64,000 nt of DNA. Source: Piezodorus guildinii (lineage: Eukaryota; Arthropoda; Insecta; Hemiptera; Pentatomidae). Every line of letters starts with the position of its first letter. Positions within the stretch are counted from its first letter, which is position 1. The notes under the pieces were generated by a model. The model was not told the DNA's origin and did no database searches. It worked only from the letters and a program-made list of their open reading frames with translations. This document shows positions 46,257 to 57,030 of this stretch, one piece after another. Location of the stretch: contig CM041297.1 in assembly GCA_023052935.1 (NCBI GenBank), forward strand, positions 91,357,521 through 91,421,520. The letters are read 5' to 3'. The translations under genes were made by a program, and so were the position numbers.

Positions 46257-46959
46257 CAGTGGTTCTCACCAACAATTTTTTCCCGGATCCCTTTATCCAA
46301 TCAGTACAATAGCAAGGACCCCAAATTGCAGTTGTTTCTTTTTCGAAAAAATACAAAATTAATATTTAATCTCAATCCAAAGCTCACTAAAGCACCTCCT
46401 TTCATAACGTTAAAAAAAAAATGAGGCGTTGATTTTCAAATGGTAGGAATGGATTTTTTTTTTTTACGAAATTGATGTTTTGGCAACTCTGTGTTCTAAT
46501 TATTTAATGTTTTTTTCCGCCATCCGATTTCAACTAAAACACACTAAAGTCCTTTAAAATCGCGAATCACACATTTAATTTTCTTTCAAATCATATTAAA
46601 CATCTTCTTTCATGACGTAGAAATAATATTATTTATATGGTAAAAGGGAGCGGCGTGGTCTAGTGAGTAGAGCGCTAGTCTACTGTCCTCCGGGTCCTGG
46701 GTTTAAATCCCGGCTGCGACGAAATATCGAATCACGGCTTGCTTATTACGGCCGTTGGCCTAGAAACAATACGAATATTTAAATGTACTGAGCCCAAAAC
46801 TCTTCATGGGTTGAAGTGGTACAGTTTAATTTTATTTTATTCTATTTTTTTTTTATAGTAAAAGAATAATTCTAAAATTTATTTAGGGAAAAATCATAAA
46901 AAAAAAATGTTAATAAGAGAGACCCTCAGAGGTCCACTACCACCGGTCGGGAATCACTG
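46257..46959. mobile_element. hAT-type MITE
   Basis: Ends CAGTGGTTCTCACC (46257) and GGTCGGGAATCACTG (ends 46959) form imperfect terminal inverted repeats of the classic hAT type. An exact 8-bp duplication 'gtttatta' (46249-46256, 46960-46967) flanks it, the hAT hallmark. 703 bp, no transposase. A SINE S1 copy lies inside, so the MITE itself is about 0.5 kb. Confidence 0.9.
46647..46830 (+). mobile_element. SINE S1 copy with internal deletion, nested in the hAT MITE
   Basis: Same start as the full copy ('gggagcggcgtggtctagtg'), box A and a box B reading 'gggtttaaatcccg'. It jumps to the tail ('ggccgttggcctagaaacaa', 'tgtactgagcccaaaactct') without the middle body. About 180 bp against 340. 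Confidence 0.8.
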
Positions 46960-47099
46960 GTTTATTATGTCGAGGATTTTTTTTGCATTATTTCCTGTAC
47001 AACCCAACGTGAGGTTGTTATTTTTTATCGGTTGCCTTTGGTATATCTGGTGAATTAAGAGGTCAAGTTTGTCCTATGCATGTCTACAGCAACCTCCTA

Positions 47100-47445
47100 T
47101 AAACTTCTAACAACATAATACTACCTTTATATTGTTATGGAGGAAATAAAGTCGTAAATATGATATAAAAGAAGGGGGATAAATCCGCCTGCAAGTACTC
47201 GAGGCATTCGATACAATGGAGCGCACTTGATTCCCCAAGTGGAGGATGAGACAGTATATCTTTTTATAACCCCGGCACTCAGGCTTGGGGTGGAGAGCCC
47301 TCCACGTAGCCTGGATACTAGTCCACCACGGCGGATCACATTCTAGACCTCTTTCAAAGTCTCCACCATTTTGATTCGCGAGTCTCTTCAGGCCTCTAGT
47401 AGGTTTTGCAATAGTCGCAACTTTATATATATAAAAAAAACACAC
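47100..47445 (-). other. GC-richer block of unknown nature
   Basis: Open for 112 codons on the minus strand (TRGLKRLANQNGGDFERGLE, then CDPPWWTSIQATWRALHPKP) and in a second frame. No family recognised. The 'ggagggctctccaccccaag' phrase looks repeat-like. It could be part of an unrecognised repeat, or an antisense exon. Confidence 0.3.
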
Positions 47446-47617
47446 ATTTAAAAATAATAATATATAAATGCATTAGCCATGAATATTTTAATTTAATCTG
47501 GACTAAATGAAATATAGTGGATGTAATTAGTTGACCGTTGAGAATTACTGGAAGGAATTAGTCCGGGTGGCGGTCATTAAATGAAACAACTAAATAGTTT
47601 CAACTATTTTATTGTTT

Positions 47618-47656
47618 GCCAACGTTTCGACCCCCTTTGTGGGTCATCATCAGGGC
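47618..47656 (-). ncRNA. Hammerhead-ribozyme-like motif 2
   Basis: Minus-strand counterpart of motif 3, base for base: GCC, CTGATGA, T, stem GACCC/GGGTC, GAAA, CGTT, GGC. In a transcript across the palindrome it would instead pair with its partner in the other arm. Confidence 0.5.
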
Positions 47657-48196
47657 GCATGGTGGGAGAATGGAAACTAGGTACTGTTTGGTAGATGGGG
47701 GGTAGGTAGGGTGGAAAATACGTAGGAAAAGGTGGAATGGAAAATACGTACTGATTTATGGACAGGGCCTGACAACAATGACTAAAATTCTTAATACTAC
47801 CATACAAAGAATCAATGAAATTTAACTTATGATTATAATAATGATACAGGATAAAAAATTATGATTTAATTCTTGAAATAACACCTATATAATAGTAAGA
47901 GCAGTGATGGAAGTACAGTCAGTTTTTCTCCATATACATCTTCCATCACTGCTCTTACTATTATATAGGTGATATTTCAAGAATTAAATCATAATTTTTT
48001 ATCCTGTATCATTATTATAATCATAAGTTAAATTTCATTGATTCTTTGTATGGTAGTATTAAGAATTTTAGTCATTGTTGTCAGGCCCTGTCCATAAATC
48101 AGTACGTATTTTCCATTCCACCTTTTCCTACGTATTTTCCACCCTACCTACCCCCCATCTACCAAACAGTACCTAGTTTCCATTCTCCCACCATGC

Positions 48197-48235
48197 GCCC
48201 TGATGATGACCCACAAAGGGGGTCGAAACGTTGGC
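48197..48235 (+). ncRNA. Hammerhead-ribozyme-like motif 3
   Basis: GCC (48197-48199), CTGATGA, an extra T, stem II GACCC (48208-48212) pairing fully with GGGTC (48220-48224) around a 7-nt loop, GAAA, CGTT, GGC (48233-48235). Stem II differs from motifs 1 and 4 by paired changes (G-C to A-U, U-A to C-G), which supports a selected RNA hairpin. Confidence 0.55.
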
Positions 48236-48319
48236 AAACAATAAAATAGTTGAAACTATTTAGTTGTTTCATTTAATGACCGCCACCCGGACTAATTCCT
48301 TCCAGTAAATGAAATATAG

Positions 48320-50347
48320 CTGTGATCCTTGCAAATATATGCCTATGTTCGCAACACATACAGTCCCTTCCTAATTTATTAGGTTAGGTCAATGGTTCAA
48401 AAAAAAACATAACAAAAAACAACAACATATTTACGTATGTATTTCGCTAAAATCCCTCTTCTTGTATAAAAAGAACATTAAAATCTTTTTCTCATCATTG
48501 TCGTTATCTTTCTTTTCTTTTGTTTGAATGTTTGTTCGATAATTATCATTAAATTAATTATCGATAACATTAAAATCCTTTTCGAAATTGCAGTTCTTTT
48601 CAAAAAGGTATTAAATTCATATTTCATTTCATTTTAGAACGTACTGTTATATTTCCTTTTATTGCGTAAAAAAAGTTATTTACATAGCAAAAAATGAAAT
48701 CTACATTTCAATGTAAAAAAAAAAAAAAAAATATATCAATTTTTTTTAAATAAAAACTTACTGAACACCTCTTAATATATATGTAGTACCTATTGTCCGT
48801 CATCGTCTTAATTTTAAGACGTGTCTGACTAACAGTTAACATTAGCTATTAAAGTATTCGACTGGCGATTTGCCGCTCGCGATTGAAATAAGTGAAACAT
48901 TGTACTCAATGAATTATTAAAGTTTAAGTAGGTAAAATATATGTAGTTACCTTCTACCAGTCATATCCTCCATTTCCTATTAGTTACCACGCGTAATTTA
49001 AGGCCTCTGTGCAATGTCAGAGTGGTTCTCGTTACAAACGAAGGTTTACCGAAAATTTTTGATTAAAATCACTTCTTAGCTACATCTTGTGGATCACACG
49101 GACATTGTTGGCGTACTCCCACATGTTGGGAACTCCTGGGTTTTTTTTTTTAGTTTATTGACACTAAACATTTAAGGTAGTTAGTGTTTTTTTTTTAGTT
49201 TTTTTTTTATTTCTTCTCTTTTTCGATTCATGAACTGTTAAACTGTAAAAAGGAGTGACAATCAGTAGGTAATTTATCAATGACATAGGAATATCACGCC
49301 ATTGTTTTGTTTAAAATAAAATATTGATATTTGGAAACCACGTGCCAGAAAATTATTTTTACTAGTCGTCATGTATTTTATAAGGAAAGGTTTTAATTTT
49401 TTTCCTCTGATAAACAGCGCCGTTCGTGGAACATTTTAATAAAACATATTAATTTCTTCCTTCTTTGTAGGGTAAATTTTATTTTAATATTCCTACTAAG
49501 GGTGCACGACCTTATTTTCGAATATGAAATTTTAATTTCAAAAGTAAAACATTAACGGTTGGATGAAGGGTTCAGCTCTTTCACATTATAAAAGTTAAAA
49601 CTTTTAAAAATATAAATGTATATCTTGGATTTTTGCTAGAACTTGGAATATTTGTTTCTTAAACTATTAAGATACGTAAGTTCTGAATGTATAACTCTTT
49701 TAAAGTGCTCATCATTTCACAGAAATCCAATTGTGTGAAGAGATTTGTTAGAACGAATATTTAATTAAAAAACGTATATTAACAACAAAGAAGTTGTTTA
49801 TATAGCGATAATGTTTACTATGAAATCATTTTCCTTTGTTAGGTACTTACATACCATTAAATTTGTTCCTATCATACTTTGCTATTTTAGCTTTATCATT
49901 TATAAGGTTAAATATGGTATAGAAATTATGTATATAATACATTCATGTATTAATTAGTTATCTTAGTCCGTTATCTCCTCTCCTCTGTTGCAATGATGAA
50001 AAATGTCTGGGTTTTAGTCTTCATATTTTCACGGTCTTCAGCAACCTTAAATACGGCGATGTTTCTGCTTGCATGGTCTGCTTTGAGATAAACCTGGAAA
50101 TATCAGTTGAAAAAAACAAAACAAGTTTGCTACCTTTTTTTTTTAGCGAAATAGTTCTATTTGTTCATTTGAATACTTCTTTTATTTCATGAAAATTAGA
50201 AAAGCCCTATACGTAAAACGTTGTAGTGTTTATCAGCATTCCTCTCTTAAATACCTATTCATTGTATGTTCTATCTCTCTTACTAGCAACTCTACTTTTC
50301 AAATAGTAACTGGAAAAGTCATGAAATGGTGATTTTAAAGTTGAGAT
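48320..50347. other. AT-rich intron DNA
   Basis: No gene. Near 49110-49140 the phrase 'gttgggaactcctg' resembles a hAT right end, without a found partner. A-runs at about 48718-48731. Confidence 0.4.
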
Positions 50348-50514
50348 TAAGAAGATGGCCAAGAGACCTCCTAACATAAGACATTGGAGTGCTACCAATG
50401 GGTAGTTTCTTCTCAGGACTACCATGTGTACTAATCATATATAAAGCCTATTTACTTGTTGTATTTATTTAATACAGTTGTAAATTTCTTTAAATAATTT
50501 AAAAAAAAAAAAAA
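50348..50514 (+). mobile_element. Jockey J2 tail (c)
   Basis: Last ORF2 codons ('agaagatggccaagagac' equals the RRWPRDL coding phrase) plus the J2 3' UTR ('gtgctaccaatgggtag', 'acagttgtaaattt') and an A tail, with a 7-bp duplication 'ttgagat' (50341-50347, 50515-50521). Confidence 0.75.
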
Positions 50515-50559
50515 TTGAGATCTGTCTTATACGTGGATTTGTTCTCGCTAAATTGTTAG

Positions 50560-50860
50560 ACGGTAAGAATCATTACTTCTTGTAAGGCTGTTGCAGTTTA
50601 ACCTTCTTATATTGTATTCCCTTGTGCGCTTTCCTACTCTCTTGGTGATGCCATGGTTCATGATTGACTTGCTCAAGCTCAAGACGGATACAGACAATTA
50701 ATATGCAGCGGTTGAAGTACTTAGCATAATCTGAGAGGTCTATTAGCCGTGGTGTCCTGTGGCCCACTATTAGCCTCCAGGACGTGTCCTGCGTGTCGAG
50801 GGATCCAGCACGATTTAGGCTCCAGTGGGAGGGACTGGATAAACCTTTATTAGCCAAAAC
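50560..50860 (-). other. Unassigned 94-codon open block
   Basis: Minus-strand frame MANKGLSSPSHWSLNRAGSL, then VGHRTPRLIDLSDYAKYFNR. GC-richer than its neighbours and possibly a decayed LINE or host retrocopy segment. No motif recognised. Confidence 0.25.
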
Positions 50861-51710
50861 ATGGAATTATGTATGAACATAATATGTCCTCACTTCTCAT
50901 GTGAAGGTGACCTACTCCATTCAGTTGTTTCTTTACTTGCGTTTTCCTGTGTTTTCGTAATGATGATAAATATGTAGACATTGATAATAAAAATAATATT
51001 CAACCATGTAAAAAAATAACAACCCTTGTGGTTAGAGCTGTTTAACCAAAAATAAAATAAACTTGCATAAACAATTCCGCTTTCTCTACTCTGAATATTG
51101 AAGATTTTTAAAATAAAATTATTAATTTTATCGGAACAACCACAATGGATGTAAAATATTTCATAGAATGTTGTATGTAAATTGTATTTTTTAACTTAGA
51201 TGATCTTAAAATAGTATGGAGAAATATATCCGAACGTCGATTTTAACCCTTTTAGTGTCGGACGACGATATATCGTTGTTGGCTACACATATCGTCGTAC
51301 GTATAATAGCACCTTATTCTTTACATTGTGCGAAAACTTTTCTCTAAATATATTTATAAATGAACTAATTTTATTGTTAATGATCAAATTTCGCAGGCAA
51401 ATAATTTATAAACCGGTTTGGGTCTGACATTTTACACATTACCGGAGTGTCCTGAGACTGATGCCCGGTTGCACCAACAGCCTGTGTTAAAGTTAACTTT
51501 TGCTGTTAACTAACCCGAGGTAAAAGCTAATCATGATCAACGTTTTTGTCCAGTTGCACCAAACAATTTTTAATCCGAATTAGTTAACATGGTTTAGCGC
51601 TGGACTTCATCATATTCGTGTGGTATTTAACAACTTCTAACCCTCTAGACACAGTTATGTTATGTCGAAATGATTCTTTTACTTCGCCCATTAATATATA
51701 TATACCATAA

Positions 51711-52390
51711 TGGATAATTAGTTGACCGTTGAGAATTAACAATGAAACATTTTAAGATCTATTGACTATCAAGGAAGCTGGATTGTATTGTGAAACCAGA
51801 CAGACAATGAATATCTAAATGAAATAAAAACTATAATATATAAAATATTATTAGAAAAAAATAATAAATTAAATTTGGTACAATGAAATTAAAAATGAAC
51901 CCGTGACAAAAAGCCTTAACATTAATAACAATAAATTGATCTATACTAAAAATAAACCAAAAATTGATAACATTATGAACAATAAAATATTAAACCTAAA
52001 CAAAAAACTGTAACAGATTTTTAACAGAATGAAAATAATAAAAAAACAATAATAGGTAATAATAATAATGCTATAAATATTGAGATGATAAGTGGAAGAA
52101 ATAGAAATATATACCAATATCAAAAAATGCAATTCATATCCAAAGAAATGAAGAGAACAATTGTTGCATTTGATTTACCACAGACAAAATTAGGGCTATA
52201 TAACCATAATAAACTAAGTAATCATTTATCAAACATCAAAGATTTTACCACATGAAAAACTAAATCATGTATGAATAATCAGGGGTCAGTCTTTTTTTTA
52301 AATATTTTTAATTTTGCCAACGTTTCGGCTCAAGCTTCTGAGCCATCATCAGGGCATCACTGAGCCATGTCCAAGCATAAACATACTTAT
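51711..52390 (-). mobile_element. Hammerhead-like element inside the TIR MITE
   Basis: The left boundary shares 'aattagttgaccgttgagaa' with the palindromic element at 47518. The right part carries, on the minus strand, 'tttatgcttggacatggctc' and motif 4, both shared with 21860-22335. The interior is very A-rich with no protein motif. It is the most complete simple copy of this family in the window, about 680 bp. The exact right end is not fixed. Confidence 0.6.
52316..52355 (-). ncRNA. Hammerhead-ribozyme-like motif 4
   Basis: Read on the minus strand: GCC, CTGATGA, T, stem II GGCTC/GAGCC (five perfect pairs) with an 8-nt loop, GAAA, CGTT, GGC. The loop AGAAGCTT resembles ACAAGCTT of motif 1. 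Confidence 0.55.
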
Positions 52391-52435
52391 CCAGATTAGT
52401 AAAGTTAAAGTTAACCACGGTCGGTGCAACTGGGC

Positions 52436-53634
52436 CTGAGCAATAAGACAATCTGCACCGAACACCCTTTTAGGTCAAAGTCGAACAGTTCAAAGTGTTC
52501 AAATTTTTTGAGAATCATTAAAAACTTCTGAAATTGTTTTCCCGTTCACTGTTGGATATTGTCTGGCTTAAATACCGAGAATTGAATATGATTGTAGTTA
52601 ATAATTTTTAATATGGTAATCCATAAAGATTTTTGGAGGGAACATTTGAAAGCACGGAAGATTATTAGAAGAAATTTTAATTTCTGTGTTTTTCTGTATT
52701 TATTTTTCACTATTTTATTCTGTAAATAAATTTAAAATATACCATGTTTGTAGTATAAACGTATATAGATTCGAATTTATGTAGGAGTAACGAATAGACT
52801 GTTACAGTTTTTTTTTTTTTTTTTATAGCGTATTTGGAAATAAAATATTTAATATTGATGTTTTTTTTTCTCGAAATTTAAATGCAACGGTGTCTCAGGA
52901 GATGAACTTTTTTTTAGGACTTTGCGGTGAGGGCCTGCTCATCATTTAATAATCTTTCTTTAAAAAGGCTAAGTCTTTGGAATTAATTACATCATTGTCT
53001 TCCCGCCCTTGTTCTCTCTTTCATCATTTTTTGCTTTTTTTTTTATTCTTTGTAAAATATTTTTTGCTTACTCTCTTCAACACCGTCATTCATGTGACGT
53101 CTGAAAGGCAAGGTACAACGCCTTGTGAGGCGTTTTTGTGAGTCTTATTGTTACATGGTTACAAAAGTTAATAAAAATATTTTTTAACAAATATAACATG
53201 ACCGAAGATAATAATTTTTAATAATAAAGGTAACTCATAAAAATAAATTAGACCAAAGTTAATTGATTTATCATATATTATCCAAAGCCTTTTTAAGTTG
53301 AAAAAAATGTTATTAAAATAAATAAAAAATAAGGTATGTGCAAGTAGGAAATAAATGTGAAATATGTATTAATATCATTAAAATATTTTTTGCATACACT
53401 TGTCTATATATGACCCTAGAACGCGAAACGTCGTTGATTATGAAATTAAGTTAATTTATTTTGGGATTGGCCATAAATATATATCTTAAAATTATTAACC
53501 AAAAAAATAAGTTAAGATTATGATAAAAAATTTAATAGTAATCTGCCCGAGCTGTGCTATTTAGTTATAAAAATGACAAAACCATCGAAAGTAACATAAT
53601 TAAAAGTTATTAATCAACTCGATTCTTCAAAACC

Positions 53635-53680
<46 letters not shown>

Positions 53681-53875
53681 ATAAATAGGAACTAAAATTT
53701 TAAATATCAATAAATTAACTGATCTTTTCTAGTTTGAAAACAATAATACTTACCAATAGTCAGCTCGTTTTGGTTGCCATGAGATTACTTCTATTAAAAG
53801 AAAAATATTCTTCTTCTCCTTCCCGGAGGAGTTTTCTATTTTATATTTTGTGTAAAAAAAAAAAAAAACTATTTA
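52436..53875. other. AT-rich intron DNA
   Basis: No gene. A 40-nt A-run lies at 53637-53676. A phrase near 53424 ('acgcgaaacgtcgttg') faintly recalls the hammerhead-like 3' half but lacks the CTGATGA side. Confidence 0.4.
53637..53676. repeat. Poly(A) homopolymer
   Basis: About 40 consecutive A. Confidence 0.9.
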
Positions 53876-54050
53876 GCTCTAGAGACCATTTAGGGTCTTA
53901 TAGAGATATGTAATGTTATTAGGACAACGGACGACAATGAGGTAATTAGGCCAAGATCACGCTCTGCTTTCCCTAATATTTGGGTAAGTACTTTATTAAG
54001 GTTGGATGTGTCCCAGAATGACCACAATAAATCAGGGTTGCCACCATAGA
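53876..54050 (-). mobile_element. SINE S1 diverged 3' fragment
   Basis: Follows the reverse complement of the full S1 copy: 'tagggtctta', 'tagagatatgta', 'ggacaacgg', 'aatgaggtaattaggcc', 'gatcacgctc' and 'atttgggtaagtacttta', with the order preserved. Confidence 0.6.
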
Positions 54051-54499
54051 TGAGATGAGAAAACAAGATAAAAAATAAGTAAAGTAAATTACACAACACA
54101 CTTCATTCTTATAATCTCTTTTTTTGAGGTATATTGAAGTTTTGTGCTTTACAGCGCTGTTGTAACATTTTAAAAAAATATTTAAATTGGTAAAATGAGA
54201 AAACAACAATTTTTAACAAACATTTTTTTTTATAAAGACAAGTTGCACAAATATTAAGAACTATTACCTTTTTGATTATTTTAGTCATTTTTTCCTAGCT
54301 ATTTTCAATTGAAAACAATTTTAACTAATTAATTATTATTAATTTGTAGAATTGAAATTTGAAAAGCAAGCTAAAGCTTGGAGAATAAATGACTAAAATA
54401 TTTAAAAAGGTAATAGTTCTGAATATTTTTGTGACTTGCTTTCTAAACAAATTTGTAAAAGTTGTTGTTTCCTCTTTTTACAAATGGAAAAAAAAAAAA
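54051..54499. other. AT-rich intron DNA with an imperfect inverted repeat
   Basis: 'ttaagaactattacctttttga' near 54257 and 'aaaaaggtaatagttctgaa' near 54403 are inverted copies about 130 bp apart, giving a potential foldback of roughly 240 bp. No gene. Confidence 0.45.
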
Positions 54500-55460
54500 A
54501 AAGTTACAGAATTATGTGGTGCTTCAAATATACCTAAATAAAGAGATAAGTATAGACTGTCTTTTGAGACAAGGAAACGCGCTAGTACCATTGCTGTTCA
54601 ACTTGGTGCTTGATATGGTTATTAAGAAAGTGAATATAGTGGGTAATAGCACAATCATCAAGAAATCACTGTAATAAATAGCCTTTGCAGATGATGAAGT
54701 GATTCTTGGAAGAAGTCAGTCGAAGAGGCATATGCTAACTTGAAAAGGGAGGCAGTAGAAGCTGGTCTTGATCAGCAAAACCAACTTCATGATAGTACAT
54801 AGTATGAGGCAGCAACACCCAACTTGTTATAACTTAAGCGGGGAAAGCATTGAAGTAGTGTCGAAGTTTCCGTACCTGGCTGGAACCATTAATTACTAAC
54901 GAAGCAGATGAAAAAGAAGAGGAAAATAGAAGGATTTCGGCAGGAAACAGAACATACCATGCTCTTTGACACCTAAAAAGAAGTAACTTAATCTTGTGAC
55001 AAAATAAGATCAGAGTATACAAAACCCTAATCAGGCCGGTTAGTGATGGGGGTAAATGCTACATTGAATAAGGTGACTTATGACAGGCTCGACAGGTTTG
55101 AGAGGAGAGTTGCGAGAAATGTTTGGTGGAGTGCTTGAGAACAGAGTGTGACAAAGTAGGAAGAATTTGATGGTGTATGATATATATATTGTGACATGTT
55201 CTGTAAAATTTCAACAGAATCAATAGGGTGAAAAGGTTTGGCCTTGTCAACTGAATGAGGGAAGAGAGGCAGGTAAAAAAAGTATACAGATAAAAGATCT
55301 TCGCCAGACCAAGAAGAGCTCAATGAAGAGAGAAGGTGGGAGAGAACATGCGACGGGTGGGCATTCATTTGGTGGAGAACAAAGCCTTGTGGCAACAGAT
55401 GTTGAAGGACCACTTCGGTCTGTAGCGCCAGAAAAAGAAGAAGAAGACTGTATTTAGTGT
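54500..55460 (+). pseudogene. RTE-type LINE reverse transcriptase relic (a)
   Basis: Decayed RT C-terminal half: LRQGNALVPLLFNLVLDMVI (motif 4), IAFADDEVILG (catalytic FADD) after a stop, the SVEVSVPGWNH region in place of KYLG, then fragments of the thumb. It ends with a codon run for Arg/Lys (AGAAGAAGAAGAAG) near 55450. Multiple stops and frame changes. The motif order fits the RTE clade. Confidence 0.6.
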
Positions 55461-56787
55461 AATTTACCTTATCTAAGTATTAAATAGCAATCTATTTATT
55501 GCAAAAAAACAAAAACAACAACAGTAGATTAGTGCTCTATACACTAGACCACGCCATTCTAATTTTGAGTGAAGCATTATTAATAATCCTGGAAAATTTG
55601 TTTAAATTGAGTAAATTTTAAACTGAATTTCTCATCATGTGTAAATATATGATTTTTATTTTATTTTTTTTAATGAGAACTATACATAAAGTTATTCTAT
55701 TTGTCATCTCCACCCTACTGATGTGTGATATTATAGAAGATGTTGAGGAGGAAGGAGGAGGGGGGGGATTGTAGTTGCAACAGAAGTGAAGTTTCCATCT
55801 GCCGTTAATTGGAGGGTACCTCATTATTCGTACAGTTAGCGGTCGCGTTGGAGGAAATGTCGACCCTGTACCTGCCGTGTAGTTATCCCAGTAATTATGT
55901 ATCGTTTGTAACTGCATGCAGAAGGGACGTTGTAAAGCAGAGCTATCCCCATCATTACACTTCATTACTAATGAGGACTTTTTTTCTTTTTTGTTGCTTT
56001 TCCGGATGGATAGGATTTCCGAAGAAAGGTTTATCGAACGCATGTAGGAGCTGAATAGTCGCTCCTAAAAATATTTTTGGAAGGAATCAAATATAGTATG
56101 TCTCAAACAACTTAACAAAGATACTGCTCAATTACGTGCCCATGATTGAGGCGGAGAGGTTTGTCTTTAAGGCCAACTTCAATAGCATTCCAAATAATTT
56201 ACATGTAATTGTTTTTAAACTTTAACATTTTAACCTATAAATTCTTTTCCTATAAACTCTAGTAATTCTTAACTGTCTTGTTTCTTGTGGAAAAAAACCT
56301 TATTCAGCTTATTTTTAGGATTTTGTGAGCTTTGTGACTAAGTTGACATCTCCTTGTGCTGTAAAACGGATATAACGTCACATTTTAGAAGAATGCCCTT
56401 TTTATAGAACAAGTTTAAACAAATTAGGGCTTAGATCAAATATATTCTTTATACTCACCGATAATGAATACAATATTTCGTTGCTATTAAGGTTTCTTAA
56501 GAGTCACCTATTATTTAATAAAATATAGTTTTTTAATTTCATTTTATTTTTTATCTACTATTTTATCTTATTATTATTATTATAAGCTTAGTTTATTAAT
56601 TTTAATTATTCTTTCCCCCTCTTCAAAGTGAAATATAGGCATTCATGAGCCTTGGTTAACATAAACAACAGCGGTTATAATGTCATTTTAGCTCTTCTTT
56701 GAGGACGATCTAAAAAATAAAGTCTCAAACCTTTGTTAACCCAGTATAAAATTTCCTTCTTAATGATCCTATTTGATATTTTGGGGT
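55461..56787. other. Intron DNA, no gene supported
   Basis: 55740-56050 is GC-richer and has overlapping frames on both strands (55618-56043 minus, 55809-56054 plus), with no motif in either. It contains a poly(G) run of eight within 'gaggaggggggggattg'. Confidence 0.35.
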
Positions 56788-57030
56788 TACCTGTGGTGTA
56801 ATGGACAGTATAACAGCCTTTTGTGCCCATGTTCACAGGTTCATACACGATAGATAGCCCGTTTTTAAAGGTAGTAATAAATCCTTGGTTATGCAGCGCA
56901 ATGGATGAGACGTGGAATGTTTATCTCGGGCCTATGCAATCTCAGGTGCTCGTTAAACATGTCTGTCCTAGTTAAACTAGGATAGAAAAAAAAAAAGGCC
57001 ATCCACTAAAGCAAAGAACTCATAAAGTGG
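56788..57030 (+). mobile_element. SINE family S2-like copy
   Basis: tRNA-like head 'gttacctgtggtgtaatgg' (box A) and degenerate box B 'acaggttcatacac'. The body shares 'gcctatgcaatctcaggtgc' and 'ctcgttaaa' with 36055-36262. Ends in an AAATGAATAAATA-type tail. Confidence 0.5.

Larger units (their letters stand above)
47518..48305. mobile_element. Palindromic element with a hammerhead-like motif in each arm
   Basis: 788 bp flanked by a 14-bp duplication 'taaatgaaatatag' (47504-47517, 48306-48319). Arms of 367 bp (47547-47913 and 47940-48306; the last base falls in the duplication) are almost identical inverted copies around a 26-nt loop. The left outer 29 bp, ending 'gttgaccgttgagaatt', are present once and recur at 51711-51739 at the start of another hammerhead-like element. 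Each arm has a 67-codon open frame, identical in the two arms (starting MYGSIKNF), which I treat as incidental. The near-identity of the arms means a recent event, such as template switching at insertion. Confidence 0.85.
51463..52435. mobile_element. TIR MITE (GCCCGGTTGCACC ends) hosting a hammerhead-like element
   Basis: The left end GCCCGGTTGCACCAAC (51463) matches the inverted right end GGTCGGTGCAACTGGGC (52419-52435) with two mismatches. 'gttaacttt'/'aaagttaa' phrases lie near both ends, as often in insect MITEs of this terminal type. The target duplication is unclear. The middle is occupied by the element at 51711-52390. Confidence 0.6.

Noticed and set aside
47604..48249. Two identical 67-codon proteins on opposite strands
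   Set aside because: Identity is explained by the inverted arms; the frame ends inside the hairpin motif and shows no protein features.
53415..53450. Fifth hammerhead-like motif ('acgcgaaacgtcgttg')
   Set aside because: Only the GAAAC half is present; no CTGANGA partner and no stem II.
55618..56054. Host gene in overlapping frames of both strands
   Set aside because: No splice context, no motif in either frame; frames on both strands in a GC-richer patch are expected by chance.
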